64,000 bases of DNA from Dechloromonas sp. A34. Its GTDB lineage: Bacteria; Pseudomonadota; Gammaproteobacteria; Burkholderiales; Rhodocyclaceae. Both the position numbers and the translations under genes were made by a program. The notes below the pieces were generated by a model. That model did not search any database. It was not told the DNA's origin and saw only the letters and a list, made by a program, of their open reading frames with translations. Positions 46,672-56,322 of this stretch are shown here, piece by piece (position 1 is the first letter of the stretch; every line of letters begins with the position of its first letter). Where the stretch lies: the NCBI RefSeq assembly GCF_026261605.1, contig NZ_CP102486.1, positions 434,001 through 498,000 on the forward strand, in the 5' to 3' direction.

Positions 46672-46748
46672 GACGAGTCTCCTGTCAAAGCGCTCGCCGG
46701 TGGCGCGCAAGCTCATTGTGCGCCTGGCCGAGGACTCTTGACAGTGCT

Positions 46749-47641
46749 TTATGGCCTGCTGAACCAGTCCTCGATCAGGTGAGCCACTGCTGCCGGCTGG
46801 TCGTGGTGCAGCATGTGGTCGGCATCCTCGATCCAACGTTCCTCGACCGTGGCGAAACAGGCCTTGCGCGCCTCCCAGTCACCAGGGCGGGTGGCGTATT
46901 CGCGGACGACCCAGGACTGACGGCCGGCGACCCAGAGCACCGGGCAGATGATCTGTTTCCAGACTGCCATTGATTCTTCGAGGCGGAACAGATAGGGCGA
47001 GGTCGCCTTATGCCAAGGGTCGCCGTTCCAGATAACGCCATGCCGGCGCTCGCCGGTCTTGGTCTCGCCATCGCCGATGCGGGCCAGGTGCTTGGCCAGG
47101 AAGTCGGCACGTTCCGGGATCAGGAAGCGGTCGCTGTGCAGCAGGCGGCGGGCGAAAGCGGCGCGGTCGGCATAGGCGTGCATCCGCGGCGGTTGTTGCA
47201 AAGTACCCAGCCACTGTCGGTAGCGTTCGGGGGCCATTTCCGGCTGCGTCGGGGCGATGCCGAAACCTTCCAGCGAAATCACCTTGGCCACTCGCCCCGG
47301 CCGGATGCCGGCATAGAGGCAGGAAAGGATGCCGCCCATGCTGTGTCCGGCCAGTCTGACCTGACCTTCCGGGGCGTAATGGTCGACGATGGCCTCGAGG
47401 TCGCCGAGGTGCTCGGCGAAAAAGTAGGGCCGATTCAGCCAATCGGAAAGCCCGAAGCCGCGCCAGTCGGGGGCGATGACATTCCAGTCCTTCTGCAACT
47501 CATCGACGACGAACTGGAAGGAGGCCGAGACATCCATCCAGCCATGCAGCAGGAACAGCGTCGGGGCCTGGGGTTTGCCCAGCGGCGGATATGCAAGCGG
47601 ACGGTTGGCAGGTCGAGATATTCGGAACGGGAGCGGCGCAT
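46749..47641 (-). pseudogene. Alpha/beta hydrolase (frameshift as read)
   Basis: Alpha/beta-hydrolase fold enzyme. From ATG 47641 the frame runs MRRSRSEYLDLPTVRLHIRR and breaks at the CCC/GGG run at 47578-47580. One added base gives WGKPQAPTLFLLHGWMD and joins it to the long frame ending at 46749, about 297 residues. The nucleophile elbow is GHSMGG and the oxyanion HGW motif is present; a late Asp and a His (DADHMLHHDQP) complete a likely triad. Substrate unknown. Confidence 0.8.
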
Positions 47642-47840
47642 TGGGGGGCTCTTGGTTTTCGGGGGTGATGGACGAGCGTGGGGTTCGCTGCCGATTGTAG
47701 CGTGCCGCTGGCGGCGGACCAGGCTGGACGGGTTAGCGAAACCGCTATTCGGCAATGCAAAATTTCGGACTCCCGCTGTACATCGCCCGGAATAATCTGC
47801 ACAGTAACCCTGATGTTGAATAGCCAGCCGATTTTGAACA

Positions 47841-48212
47841 ATGTCCCATCCGAACCACCTCCAAGCCGTCATGCAGAAGCTGTTGGCTGATCACGGCGAA
47901 TATTATCCGCACCTTCTTGGGCAGCGGTTTCCCCATATCCTGAAACGGATAATCGCCTACTGGGGCAAGCCGGAAATGGACGGTTATCTCGACAGCTTGA
48001 TGGCTCCGCCCCAAGCCGGCGCCAAAGGCTTTCCTCAGGAAGCGATTTTCGAGATCGTCGAGATCCAAGCGGTCCATCGCGCCATGTTTCGTTGTGAAAG
48101 CCCAGTCGCCAGTCCTCAGGCCGACAAAGCCCCCTTGCCCGACTCGCCCGCTCCATTGACCGGCGCGGAACATGAGGCGGCGATGGTTTTCGACCGCCTG
48201 CACCGCAGGTAG
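47841..48212 (+). CDS. Hypothetical protein
   Basis: 123 residues, no signal peptide or membrane helix. The sequence MSHPNHLQAVMQKLLADHGEYYPHL-type N terminus is helical; the C-terminal third is Pro-rich and low complexity. I do not recognise it. It stands alone between convergent neighbours, has no clear ribosome site, and ends before a bidirectional hairpin. Confidence 0.6.
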   Translation: MSHPNHLQAVMQKLLADHGEYYPHLLGQRFPHILKRIIAYWGKPEMDGYLDSLMAPPQAGAKGFPQEAIFEIVEIQAVHRAMFRCESPVASPQADKAPLPDSPAPLTGAEHEAAMVFDRLHRR

Positions 48213-48274
48213 CTCGATGCTTTGGGGCATCATCGAATGGATCGCCCTCAACCGGTCGCGCCGCTAAAACGCTT

Positions 48275-48308
48275 TCGCCCTCCGGCCGCTTTGTGCCGAG
48301 GAGGGCGA
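48275..48308. terminator. Bidirectional hairpin between convergent genes
   Basis: TCGCCCTC (48275-48282) pairs with GAGGGCGA (48301-48308), with inner CGGC/GCCG pairing and a two-base bulge. It sits between two convergent stop codons (48212 and 48329). Lacking a T run, it is a weak or Rho-assisted terminator. Confidence 0.55.
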
Positions 48309-48328
48309 TTCAGCTTGTCGCCCGCCGC

Positions 48329-49762
48329 CTACTTGCGATTGATCAGGCGTTCGATCCGGTAGAGCGTCGTGGTGTTCGACACCTCGTTGGCGATGGCGAG
48401 GTAGAAATGGCCTCGAAAGTGGAAGGCGCTGAGTCCTTCCGGCGAGACGTCGCCGTCGGTGACGATCATGTCGACATAGCTCGTGCGGTAGGGATTGGTG
48501 ACGTCGAACACCGCGACCGCGCTCTTGGTCGTCCGCTCGAGGCCGATAAAGGCATAGGTCCGGCCGGCGATGTCGAGGAGGGCGACGCCTTCCGGCTCGA
48601 CCCCCTTGTCACGGCTGCGGCCATCGTCGTAGATGCCCAGTTCGGCCGCCTTCTTGTCAAGGATGTCGCCGCTGTCGTAGACCAGCTTGCCCTCTTCGTC
48701 GCGGATCGAGAAGGAGCGCGCGCCGGCGGCATGAAGGTCGCCGGGCGACGAGTCGGTGGCCGATACGCGTAGCTTGTCGAGGGGCGCGGTGGCGCCGAAC
48801 TTGCCGGCGGCCTCGCGATCCTTGTCGTCCTCGCGGAAATCTCCTTCGTTGGCCATCACCAGATAGGTCTTGCCCTTCCATGTGTAGGCGGCGATTCCAT
48901 CCGGCATGTAAAGGCCCTTGATCGGCGCCGAAATGAAGGAGACCACGCCGTCGTTCAGCGCGTCGATCTGGTTCCCGGGCAGGCCGAAATCCTTGGCGCC
49001 GAGGCCGATCACCCGGGTGAATTGGTTCGTCGTCAGGTCGAGAGCGCCGAGCGAGTTGGCTTCCTGGAGCGTCACATAGGCCTTGGTGCCGTCCTCGTTG
49101 ACGGCAATGTATTCGGGTTCGAAATCCATCCCGGTGTCGCGCCGAAGCTTGCTGCCGGAGGTCGGGACGCCGCTCAGCGTCGCGGTTGCAGTCAGCGAAC
49201 GGGTCGTCATGTCGATAATGCTGACGCTGCCGGCCGGATCAACGGCGGGCACAGCGAAGACGTAGGGCACCGAGGTGCCCTGGCGCGTCCCGTAGAGGCT
49301 GGGCGTCGCTTCGTTGGCGACGAGCAGGCGCGAGCCGTCCGGGGTGAAGGCCAGCATGTCGGGCAGGCTGCCGACCTGGATGACGTTCGTGCCCTGGCTC
49401 GGAGCGCGGGTCCTGGTGTCGTAGAGAAGGACGACGCCGGGTTCGGTGCGGTTGGCCGATTCGACGGCAAAGGCGGCGACGCCATGCTTGACGGCGACGC
49501 TGTTGACCGAACCGTAGGCCGTGGTGTCGATGTGTTCCAGCAATTCTCCGCTCAGCGCATCAAGCACGTCGATGCCGATGACGCCGGCCACCCACAGCGT
49601 GTTGGTACGCTGGTCGAAGGCCGGGATTTCCGACACCTGGCCAGGCGTCGCGCCATGCTTGTAGGTCCAGAGCTTGTTGAAGGAGAGCTCCGGGTTGGCC
49701 GCCAGCAGCGTGGTCGGCAGGAGGGCGGCTGCGATGGCCATGACGATTGCGGTCTTTTTCAC
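48329..49762 (-). CDS. Secreted choice-of-anchor I family beta-propeller protein (phosphatase-like)
   Basis: 477 residues with a signal peptide ending LLAANPE-like at about residue 21, then a repeated beta-propeller (blocks such as SLPDMLAFTPDGSRLLVANEATPS and AVNEDGTKAYVTLQEANSLG). The DGIAAYTWKGKTYLVMANEGDFRED and KGVEPEGVALLDIAGRTYAFIGLER blocks are typical of the choice-of-anchor I family, often labelled alkaline phosphatase-like. It is the first gene beyond the 3' end of the secretion operon, on the same strand with a 158-base gap, and is a candidate substrate of that system. Activity is not shown by the sequence. Confidence 0.78.
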   Translation of the reverse strand: MKKTAIVMAIAAALLPTTLLAANPELSFNKLWTYKHGATPGQVSEIPAFDQRTNTLWVAGVIGIDVLDALSGELLEHIDTTAYGSVNSVAVKHGVAAFAVESANRTEPGVVLLYDTRTRAPSQGTNVIQVGSLPDMLAFTPDGSRLLVANEATPSLYGTRQGTSVPYVFAVPAVDPAGSVSIIDMTTRSLTATATLSGVPTSGSKLRRDTGMDFEPEYIAVNEDGTKAYVTLQEANSLGALDLTTNQFTRVIGLGAKDFGLPGNQIDALNDGVVSFISAPIKGLYMPDGIAAYTWKGKTYLVMANEGDFREDDKDREAAGKFGATAPLDKLRVSATDSSPGDLHAAGARSFSIRDEEGKLVYDSGDILDKKAAELGIYDDGRSRDKGVEPEGVALLDIAGRTYAFIGLERTTKSAVAVFDVTNPYRTSYVDMIVTDGDVSPEGLSAFHFRGHFYLAIANEVSNTTTLYRIERLINRK

Positions 49763-49920
49763 GATTGCGTTTGCCTTGAGATAATGTCTAAGTGGGGGGC
49801 TGCGGCTTGCCGTCCGGGAAAACGCATGCTGCCTGGCAGCTTAAGACGATTCGATGACCGGAAGATGTCGCCGGGATGACGCATCGTGCCGGGCATCTCC
49901 CGACGGCGAGCCGGCGCGAT
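49763..49920. other. Intergenic region before the choice-of-anchor I gene
   Basis: 158 bases between the end of the PilP/GspC-like gene and the propeller gene. I see no intrinsic terminator, so read-through from the secretion operon is possible, and no clear Pho box or sigma-70 promoter. Confidence 0.4.
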
Positions 49921-50424
49921 CTAACCGGGGCCGGTGGCGAGCACCTGGCGCTCCTTCAGCGGCAGGTAGATGAAGACTACCTGGCCGGCGTCGCATGCCT
50001 CGACGGCATAGGTGCCGGCGATCACATCGCCGACCCGGATGATCCGGTTCTGTCCCTGGTGCTTCAGGAAAACGCGCCTTTCGTCCGCCTCGACCAGTTG
50101 CCCGAGGTATTCGAAGGGCAGGGGCGGCGCGCTCGGCTTGGCAGGTGGTGGCGGGGGCGGCGGGACATACCAGCTGCGGCTGCGGAATGGGTCGGGCGAG
50201 TCCGGCGGCGCGTCGGCGATCCCCTCGCGCGGCGCGGCCAGCGCCCGGGCCGGCAGTACGGTGGCGGCTGCATCCGTGACTGTGGGCGCGGCGACGGCCG
50301 TTTTCGCGCCTGCAGGTCGCGCCGGCTCGAGCGGCGCGTCGTCGACCAGGGCGGCCGCGCCCAGCGTGCCGAGCAGCAGTGAGCCGAGAATCAGCTGGCG
50401 CAACCTGATCGCGGACAGCTTCAT
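49921..50424 (-). CDS. PilP/GspC-like secretion system component
   Basis: 167 residues: a short cytoplasmic end, a membrane helix at about 10-26, a Pro/Ala-rich linker with a run of prolines, and a small beta domain (FEYLGQLVEADERRVFLKHQ ... IRVGDVIAGTYAVEACDAGQ) resembling the homology region of PilP and GspC, which contacts the secretin. Last gene of the operon, overlapping the upstream gene by four bases. A homology search would settle PilP versus GspC. Confidence 0.65.
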   Translation of the reverse strand: MKLSAIRLRQLILGSLLLGTLGAAALVDDAPLEPARPAGAKTAVAAPTVTDAAATVLPARALAAPREGIADAPPDSPDPFRSRSWYVPPPPPPPAKPSAPPLPFEYLGQLVEADERRVFLKHQGQNRIIRVGDVIAGTYAVEACDAGQVVFIYLPLKERQVLATGPG

Positions 50425-50993
50425 CGCGTCTCCTGGCGACGTGAAAAGATGGCCAGGCGAAGCTGCGCATCGACCTGGCCGGCGCCGATGTTGTCGCGGC
50501 GCAGACTGACGTCCTCGATGGCGATGGCCGGGAATTCGGCGCGCAGCGCCGCCAGGTAGCGGCGCAGGTCGCGGTAGCCGCCCTGCACCGGCAGGGTCAG
50601 GACGTAGCGGTCGAACAGCTTTTCCTTGCCGGCGAGCAGCCGGTAGTCGCCCGTCGTCAGCTTGAGGCCACCCTCTGCGGCGAGTTCGAGCAGCCGGCCG
50701 AGATCTCCATGCAGGCGCGTTTCGTCGGAAAATCCCTCGATTTGGCCGAGGCGGGCCAGTTCCGGCGTCGCCTGGGCGAGCCGGCGATCGATCTGGGCGC
50801 GGCGGTTGTCCCGTTCACTTTCGGCGAGCCACGCTTCGGCAGCCTCGATCGCCGCGGCGCGCGCCGGCAGCACGAACAGATGCAGGACGACGGCTCCAAG
50901 CGCGAGGAGGGCACCGGCGACCAGCAGCCAGTCCGGATTGGCCAGGGCGAAGCGGGGGCGGACGAGCCACGCCTTCAGATCGGGCTGGACCAC
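50421..50993 (-). CDS. PilO/GspM-like secretion system component
   Basis: 190 residues with one membrane helix at about 22-45, a coiled coil (AAIEAAEAWLAESERDNRRAQ) and a ferredoxin-like C-terminal domain (KLFDRYVLTLPVQGGYRDLRRYL). This is the layout of PilO and GspM, inner-membrane assembly proteins. Overlaps both neighbours. Confidence 0.65.
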   Translation of the reverse strand: MVQPDLKAWLVRPRFALANPDWLLVAGALLALGAVVLHLFVLPARAAAIEAAEAWLAESERDNRRAQIDRRLAQATPELARLGQIEGFSDETRLHGDLGRLLELAAEGGLKLTTGDYRLLAGKEKLFDRYVLTLPVQGGYRDLRRYLAALRAEFPAIAIEDVSLRRDNIGAGQVDAQLRLAIFSRRQETR

Positions 50994-51505
50994 GTCGCGG
51001 CAATCTCGAAAGTAACGGGATGTTGCGGATCCTCAGCCTTGACCTTGTGCGAGAGCAGGCTGACCTTCGACAGCGGCGGGCGGCGCAATGCCTCGACGAA
51101 GCCTAGGGCGGCCTTGATGTCGCGCGCTTCGCCGGAGATCTGCAGTGACGCGCCGGCAACATTGGGCGTCAGCGCAAGCAGGGCGACATCCTCGGGCGTG
51201 GCCCGGTCGATGTGGCGGTAGAGTTCTTCCCAATCGACGCGGATCGCCGCGACGGCTTGCCGCAAGGCCTTTTCTTGGTCGCTCGGCAGGGCGGCGGCAC
51301 GCCCGGCACTGGCGCTGGTCGCCAGCGCCAGCCGTTCGGCGCGGCGCTGGGCCGCCGCCTGCTGCGCCTGCAATTCGGCCAGCTGGGCGTGCTGGTCGCG
51401 CAGGTCGATCCCGGCATCGACGCAGAGCACTCCGGCGGCGAAAAGCAGCAGGAGCGGCAGAAGGCCCGGTCGGTGCGGCTGGAATTCCAGGCCGAGGTCA
51501 GGCAT
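50975..51505 (-). CDS. PilN/GspL C-terminal-like secretion system component
   Basis: 176 residues: a short cytoplasmic end, one membrane helix at about 14-33, a coiled coil rich in Gln/Ala/Arg, and a C-terminal domain (GASLQISGEARDIKAALGFVEALRR) typical of PilN and the periplasmic half of GspL. Overlaps the next gene by 19 bases and the previous by eight. Confidence 0.68.
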   Translation of the reverse strand: MPDLGLEFQPHRPGLLPLLLLFAAGVLCVDAGIDLRDQHAQLAELQAQQAAAQRRAERLALATSASAGRAAALPSDQEKALRQAVAAIRVDWEELYRHIDRATPEDVALLALTPNVAGASLQISGEARDIKAALGFVEALRRPPLSKVSLLSHKVKAEDPQHPVTFEIAATWSSPI

Positions 51506-52265
51506 GCGCCCCTCCCTTCGCCAGCGAGGGACGGCACTCGACCCGCCAGTCGCCGATGGATTCCGGCCAGGCCTCGGGGCTGAAGACCGCCAGCCTTCGC
51601 CGTTCGATCAGACCGCTCTCGGTCGTCAGGATGCCGAGCAACTCGTCTGCCAGTCGCCCCGGCGCGGTGTCCGCCCGGTGGTTGCGGAGCAGGCGCAGGT
51701 TGCCGCCCTGCAGGCCGACCAGCGTCAGCCAGCCGGCCTCGGGGAAGGCGACGAAGCCGTCGTTCAGGTCGGCGCCTTCGTCCCGCAGCGCCTTGCCGAG
51801 GAGCGGCTGAATGCTGGCCAGGCGCAGACGGCGCTCGTTGGCGATCTGGCGCAAGCCGTCAAGAAAGTCCCTCGGAATGCCGGCGGCGAGACCGTTCATG
51901 CCGAAGCGCGGACGGTCGAGCGTGATCTCCAGCCGCTCAGCCTGATCGCCCAGGCTGTTGCGCAGTAGCGCGCGGGCCATGGCGAGCCGCGCCTTGTCGC
52001 CGAGCACGGCTTCGCTCCACGGGAGCAGCGCGTAACGGACGAAGGGATTGGCCACCGTCACCTGCAGACGGCAGTGCGGCGCAGCGTGTTCGGCGAGCAG
52101 CGCGGCGCTCGCCGTCAGGCCGGGCAGCCACGCCGCCTCGTCGCCGCCGGCCGCACGCACCGGGGCCGAGAAGCGTTCGTGCCGGCCGCGCCAGGAACGT
52201 CGTTCGAGCACCACGGCCTGCGGCGCGACGAGCAGGCTGAGTCGGTCAAGCCACGAAAGTGACAC
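51498..52265 (-). CDS. PilM/GspL N-terminal-like cytoplasmic component
   Basis: 255 residues from a GTG start, no membrane helix, divergent. Position between GspE and the PilN-like gene, size, and segments such as VTVANPFVRYALLPWSEAVL suggest the actin-like cytoplasmic domain that GspL or PilM supplies to hold GspE. The start lies inside the corrected end of gspE (20-base overlap). Confidence 0.6.
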   Translation of the reverse strand: MSLSWLDRLSLLVAPQAVVLERRSWRGRHERFSAPVRAAGGDEAAWLPGLTASAALLAEHAAPHCRLQVTVANPFVRYALLPWSEAVLGDKARLAMARALLRNSLGDQAERLEITLDRPRFGMNGLAAGIPRDFLDGLRQIANERRLRLASIQPLLGKALRDEGADLNDGFVAFPEAGWLTLVGLQGGNLRLLRNHRADTAPGRLADELLGILTTESGLIERRRLAVFSPEAWPESIGDWRVECRPSLAKGGAHA

Positions 52266-53939
52266 GGTTTGCCTCCTCCAGGCTTGTCACGCCGGCCTGC
52301 ACGAGATCCAGCGCCGATTCGCGCAGCGAACGGGTGCCGCCGCGCCGGGCCGCTTCCTTCAGTTGCCGGATCGGCGCCCGGGCAAGGATCAGTTCGCGAA
52401 TTTCATCGTTCAGCGTTAGCAGTTCGGCGATGGCACGCCGCCCCGGTAGCCTGTTCCCCGGCAGCTACCGCAGCCGACGGCCTGGCGGAAGCGCCAGTCG
52501 GCGACGGCGGCGGGCGCGATTGCGGCATGCTCCAGGCTGTGCTCGTCCGGCCTCGTCGGGCTGGCGCAGGCGGGGCAAAGGGTGCGGATCAGGCGCTGGG
52601 CGACGACGCCGTTCAGGGCCGAGACCAGGTTGTAAGGGTCCACCTCCATGTGCAAGAAGCGGCCGATGACGTCGAAGACGTTGTTGGCGTGCACCGTGGT
52701 GAATACCAGGTGCCCGGTCAGCGCAGCCTGGACGGCAATCTGGGCGGTTTCGGCGTCGCGTATCTCGCCGACCATGATCTTGTCCGGATCGTGGCGCAGG
52801 ATGGAGCGCAGGCCGCGGGCGAAACCCATGCCCTTCCTTTCGTTGACCGGAATCTGCAGCACGCCGGCCAGCTGGTATTCGACCGGATCCTCAATGGTGA
52901 CGATCTTGTCGTCGCCATGATTGATCTCGGACAGCGCCGCGTATAGCGTCGTCGTCTTGCCGCTGCCGGTCGGGCCGGTGACCAGCAACATGCCGTAGGG
53001 CTCGGCCGACAGGCGGCGGATGCGCTGCATGGTGTCGCTGTCGAAACCCATGACGTCCAGGCGCAGGCCGTCGAGATGATGACTCAGGGCCTGCTTGTCG
53101 AGGACGCGAAGCACCGCGTCCTCGCCCCAGATGCTTGGCATGATCGAGACCCGGATGTCGATGTCGCGCCCCTGCCAGCTGACCTTGAAGCGGCCGTCCT
53201 GCGGTATGCGTCGCTCGGCGATGTCGAGTTCCGACAGGACCTTGACGCGCGAGATCATCTGCTCGGCCGTGTCCCGGCCGTCGATCGTGCCGGCCAGGTT
53301 GAGCACGCCGTCGATCCGGTACTTGATCGCCAGGCCGCGCTGGTTGGCCTCGATATGGATGTCGCTGGCCCCGGCCTTCAGTCCGTCATGGAGCGTCGAC
53401 CGGACGAGCCGGACGATATGGCTGCCTTCCTCGGAAATGCCCTGCAGCGAGAGATCTTCCGGGCGGTCGGCGCGGTGCTCGGCGGCGCGGTCGCCGCCGA
53501 AATTGCCGTCGAGCGCCCGGACGCGCGTTTCCTCGCGGGCCAGGTAGGCGGCGATCACCGATTCCGGGGCGAGCCGCCAGTCGATCCTACGCGTCAGCGG
53601 CAGCAAACCTTCCAGCCAGTCGCGAAGGGTCGCATCGAGGGGGTTCGGCGCGACCGCGAGGCAGTCCGGGCCGTTTTCGATGAGCAGGACCTGGCGCCGG
53701 TTGAATTCGGCGAACGACGCCAGCGAAAGGGCCAGCGCATGGTCCGGCAGATCGGCCAGGCGCACGCTGCGCAGACCGAAGAGCGCGGCGGTCAGTTCGG
53801 CGGCTTCCTGCTCGGCGACACCGAACGTCGCCTGCAGGCCGGCCATGACGGCCGGCAGTCCGCCCTGGGCGGCCAACTGGCGGGCGGCTTGGCGCAGCGC
53901 GTCGGGCTCAAAACGAATGGCATTGACGGGTGAATTCAT
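52246..53939 (-). pseudogene. gspE: GspE-type secretion ATPase (frameshift as read)
   Basis: Hexameric ATPase that powers pseudopilus assembly. It has an N-terminal MshE/GspE domain, the KAGASDIHIE Asp box, Walker A GPTGSGKTTT, Walker B VGEIRDAETA, the His box GHLVFTTVHAN, and the tetracysteine zinc motif CPAC ... CGSC. The frame breaks at CCCC 52441-52444 just after TGYRG. One added base restores RRAIAELLTLND ... RSLRESALDLVQAGVTSLEEA and a stop at 52246, about 564 residues. As read it ends at 52416 with a short false tail. Confidence 0.88.
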
Positions 53940-53947
53940 CGCGTGTC

Positions 53948-55132
53948 CTATTGAAAATTCCCGGCTAGTTCGAAGATTGGCATGTAGAGCAGGAGCACGA
54001 TGCCGCCGATGACGAGGCCGATGGCAGTCATCAGCAGCGGTTCGAAGAGGCGGCTGAAGGTGTCGACCAGACGGTTGATTTCCTCGTCGTAGAAGCTGGC
54101 GACCGATTCGAGCATCTGTCCCAGTTGGCCGCTCTTTTCGCCGACCGCGATCATCCGGCGGGCGATCGGCGTGCTCAGGCCGCCGCGGACGACGGCATCC
54201 GAGAAGGTCAAGCCCTGTTCGATGTCGTTGATCGCCCGCTGCAGGCCGATGCCGAGCGCTGCCGGAAGGATGTCGGCAACCATCAGCAGGGTCGAGCGAA
54301 GGGGGATGCCGGCGCGCAGCAGCATGCCGACGGTGCGGTAGAAGCGGGCCAGATAGACAATGCGCAGCCGTTCGCCGATGCCCGGCAGGCGCCAGACAAG
54401 CCGCCCCAGGAAGGCGCGTACCGACGCCAGGGAAAGGAGGCCGACGAGGCCGGCGGCGGCGAGCAGCCCGCCCAGGACGAGCCCGGTCGCCTGCCGGTTG
54501 ACGAAGTCGCCCCAGGCGAAGAGCAGCGCCGACAAGCCTTCGGGCGCCCGGCCGCTGTCGGCGAAGACCAGCGCGAAGCGGGGGACGACGAAACCGAGCA
54601 GGAAAAAAGTGACGAGCAGGCCGACGGCGAGCAGGAGCAGCGGGTAGATCGCGGCGCTGAGCAGCTTTTTCCTCAAGTCGCGGAGCTTCTCGTCGAAGAC
54701 CAGGTAGCGGCGCAGGGCTTCCGGCATGTCGCCGGTCTGTTCGCTGGCCTTGATGGTGGCGACGTAGAGATCGGGGAACAGCGCGGGAAAGCGGCGCAGC
54801 GCGGCGGACAGCGACTGGCCCTGGCGCAGGGCGGTGAGGAGGCCGGCCAGAACCTCGCTCGAGGCGCTGCCCTGGTCCTGTTCAACCAGTGTTTCGAGGC
54901 CTTCGACGACATTCAGGCCAGCTTCGAGCAGGGAGAGCAGCTGGCGCGTGAACAGCCCGAGCTGAAAGCGGCCGTGGCGCCCTGTCCGGTGCTTCGTGCC
55001 GAGCACCCGCGAGGAGACGACGATGGCGCCTTGCAGCGTCGGGGCCAGCGCCAGTTCGGCCGGCGAGTCGGCCGCCAGGCGCAGGCGCGTCACGCCCCGG
55101 GCGGGGAAGATCGCGACGACTTCGAACTCCAT
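53948..55132 (-). CDS. gspF: GspF-type inner membrane platform protein
   Basis: 394 residues from ATG 55132; a far longer frame upstream overlaps gspG and is not real. It has two repeats of the T2SSF domain (QLLSLLEAGLNVVEGLETLV and FYRTVGMLLRAGIPLRSTLL), each followed by hydrophobic helices, and a C-terminal hydrophobic segment. It anchors the ATPase and drives pseudopilin extrusion. It lies 11 bases behind gspG and 8 before gspE. Confidence 0.92.
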   Translation of the reverse strand: MEFEVVAIFPARGVTRLRLAADSPAELALAPTLQGAIVVSSRVLGTKHRTGRHGRFQLGLFTRQLLSLLEAGLNVVEGLETLVEQDQGSASSEVLAGLLTALRQGQSLSAALRRFPALFPDLYVATIKASEQTGDMPEALRRYLVFDEKLRDLRKKLLSAAIYPLLLLAVGLLVTFFLLGFVVPRFALVFADSGRAPEGLSALLFAWGDFVNRQATGLVLGGLLAAAGLVGLLSLASVRAFLGRLVWRLPGIGERLRIVYLARFYRTVGMLLRAGIPLRSTLLMVADILPAALGIGLQRAINDIEQGLTFSDAVVRGGLSTPIARRMIAVGEKSGQLGQMLESVASFYDEEINRLVDTFSRLFEPLLMTAIGLVIGGIVLLLYMPIFELAGNFQ

Positions 55133-55143
55133 CCGGCCGTCCT

Positions 55144-55578
55144 TCACCAGTTGCCGATGTCGGCGGCTTCGCCTTCGCCGCCCGGCTTGCCATCCTTGCC
55201 CAGCGAGAGCAGGTCGAATTCGCCGTGTTCCCCGGGTTGCGCGTACTGGTAGGCATTGCCCCACGGGTCGGTCGGCAGGTCCTTGCGCAAATACGGGCCC
55301 TGCCAGCGGCTTTCGCTGGGCGGTCGGCGCATCAGTACGGCCAGACCGTTTTCGCTGCTGGGGTAGCGTCCGACATCCAGGCGGTACTGGTCGAGCGCCT
55401 TTTCCAGCGCGTCGATCTGGGCGCGCGCCGCCTTGATCTCTGATTTGCCGATCTGGGTGAAATACTTCGGTCCGACATAACCGGCCAGCAGGCCGATGAT
55501 GACCATGACAACGAGCAGTTCGAGCAGCGTGAAGCCACGCTGGAAGGAGGGGGCAAGCTTGCGGAGGTGGGACGCCAC
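55144..55578 (-). CDS. gspG: Major pseudopilin GspG
   Basis: 144 residues from a GTG start. The prepilin signal cleaves at RG^FTLLELLVVMVIIGLLAG with Glu5 present, and the C-terminal domain has the GspG pattern YPSSENGLAVL ... WQGPYLRKDLPTDPWGN, including the calcium-site region. It starts the minus-strand gspG-F-E-M-N-O-P block, with a 114-base promoter gap shared with the divergent lytic transglycosylase. Confidence 0.92.
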   Translation of the reverse strand: MASHLRKLAPSFQRGFTLLELLVVMVIIGLLAGYVGPKYFTQIGKSEIKAARAQIDALEKALDQYRLDVGRYPSSENGLAVLMRRPPSESRWQGPYLRKDLPTDPWGNAYQYAQPGEHGEFDLLSLGKDGKPGGEGEAADIGNW

Positions 55579-55692
55579 GGGGTTCGGACAATCGGAAAAG
55601 GAGTCGTCGATGGTAGGGCGTCGGCGTTACAAAAAAATGACGATGGCGGCGTCAACTGGCTGTAACGGAAGAAAACTAAGCTGCCAGCCGTC

Positions 55693-56322
55693 ATGCCCGC
55701 CAAATCCCGCCGTCTCCTCCTGATCCTCGCCATCGCCGCTGCACTCCCGGCTGGCGTTTCGGCCAGCGGCGCGATCTACGGCTTCGTGGACGAAAGCGGC
55801 GTGGAACACTTGACCAACATCCCGAACGACAGCCGCTACCGCCTGCTGCTGCGCGACCGCCTGGCGCCTGCGGCGGCGGCCCTCAAGGTGCCGCGCGGGG
55901 TGTTCGCGCTGCCCACGGAGCAGCGGCCGTTCGACGACGCGATACGCGCCGTCAGCCGCACTACCGGGGTCGATGCGGCGCTGCTCCATGCCGTCATCGC
56001 AGTCGAGTCGGGCTATCGCGACACGGCGGTATCGGCCAGGGGGGCGACCGGCCTGATGCAACTGATGCCGGCGACGGCCCGACGCTACGGACTGGAGAAT
56101 GCGCGCGATCCGGCCGCCAACATTCGTGCCGGAGCCCGTTATCTGCGCGATCTGCTGGCCCTGTTCGACAACGACATCGAACTCGCCCTGGCCGGCTACA
56201 ACGCCGGTGAAAACGCCGTGCTCAGGCATGGCTGGCGGATTCCTCCCTATGCCGAGACGCAGCGCTACGTACCCCTCGTGCTGGCCCATTACGAGCGCCT
56301 GAACGGCCTTGCTCGGCGCTAA
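55693..56322 (+). CDS. Secreted lytic transglycosylase (SLT family 1)
   Basis: Cuts peptidoglycan between MurNAc and GlcNAc. The 209 residues have a signal peptide (ending about VSA, residue 24), a short region resembling DUF4124 (GAIYGFVDESGVEHLTNIPND), and the SLT domain with catalytic Glu in AVIAVESGY, then GATGLMQLMPATA and AGYNAGENAV. Being embedded on the opposite strand in the secretion cluster, it may open the wall for the secretin. It overlaps the facing pseudopilin by four bases at the stops. Confidence 0.88.
   Translation: MPAKSRRLLLILAIAAALPAGVSASGAIYGFVDESGVEHLTNIPNDSRYRLLLRDRLAPAAAALKVPRGVFALPTEQRPFDDAIRAVSRTTGVDAALLHAVIAVESGYRDTAVSARGATGLMQLMPATARRYGLENARDPAANIRAGARYLRDLLALFDNDIELALAGYNAGENAVLRHGWRIPPYAETQRYVPLVLAHYERLNGLARR

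Noticed and set aside
55133..55591. N-terminal extension of GspF across gspG
   Set aside because: The extra 150 or so codons lie out of frame over gspG and give Arg/Pro-rich nonsense. ATG 55132 gives the family length.
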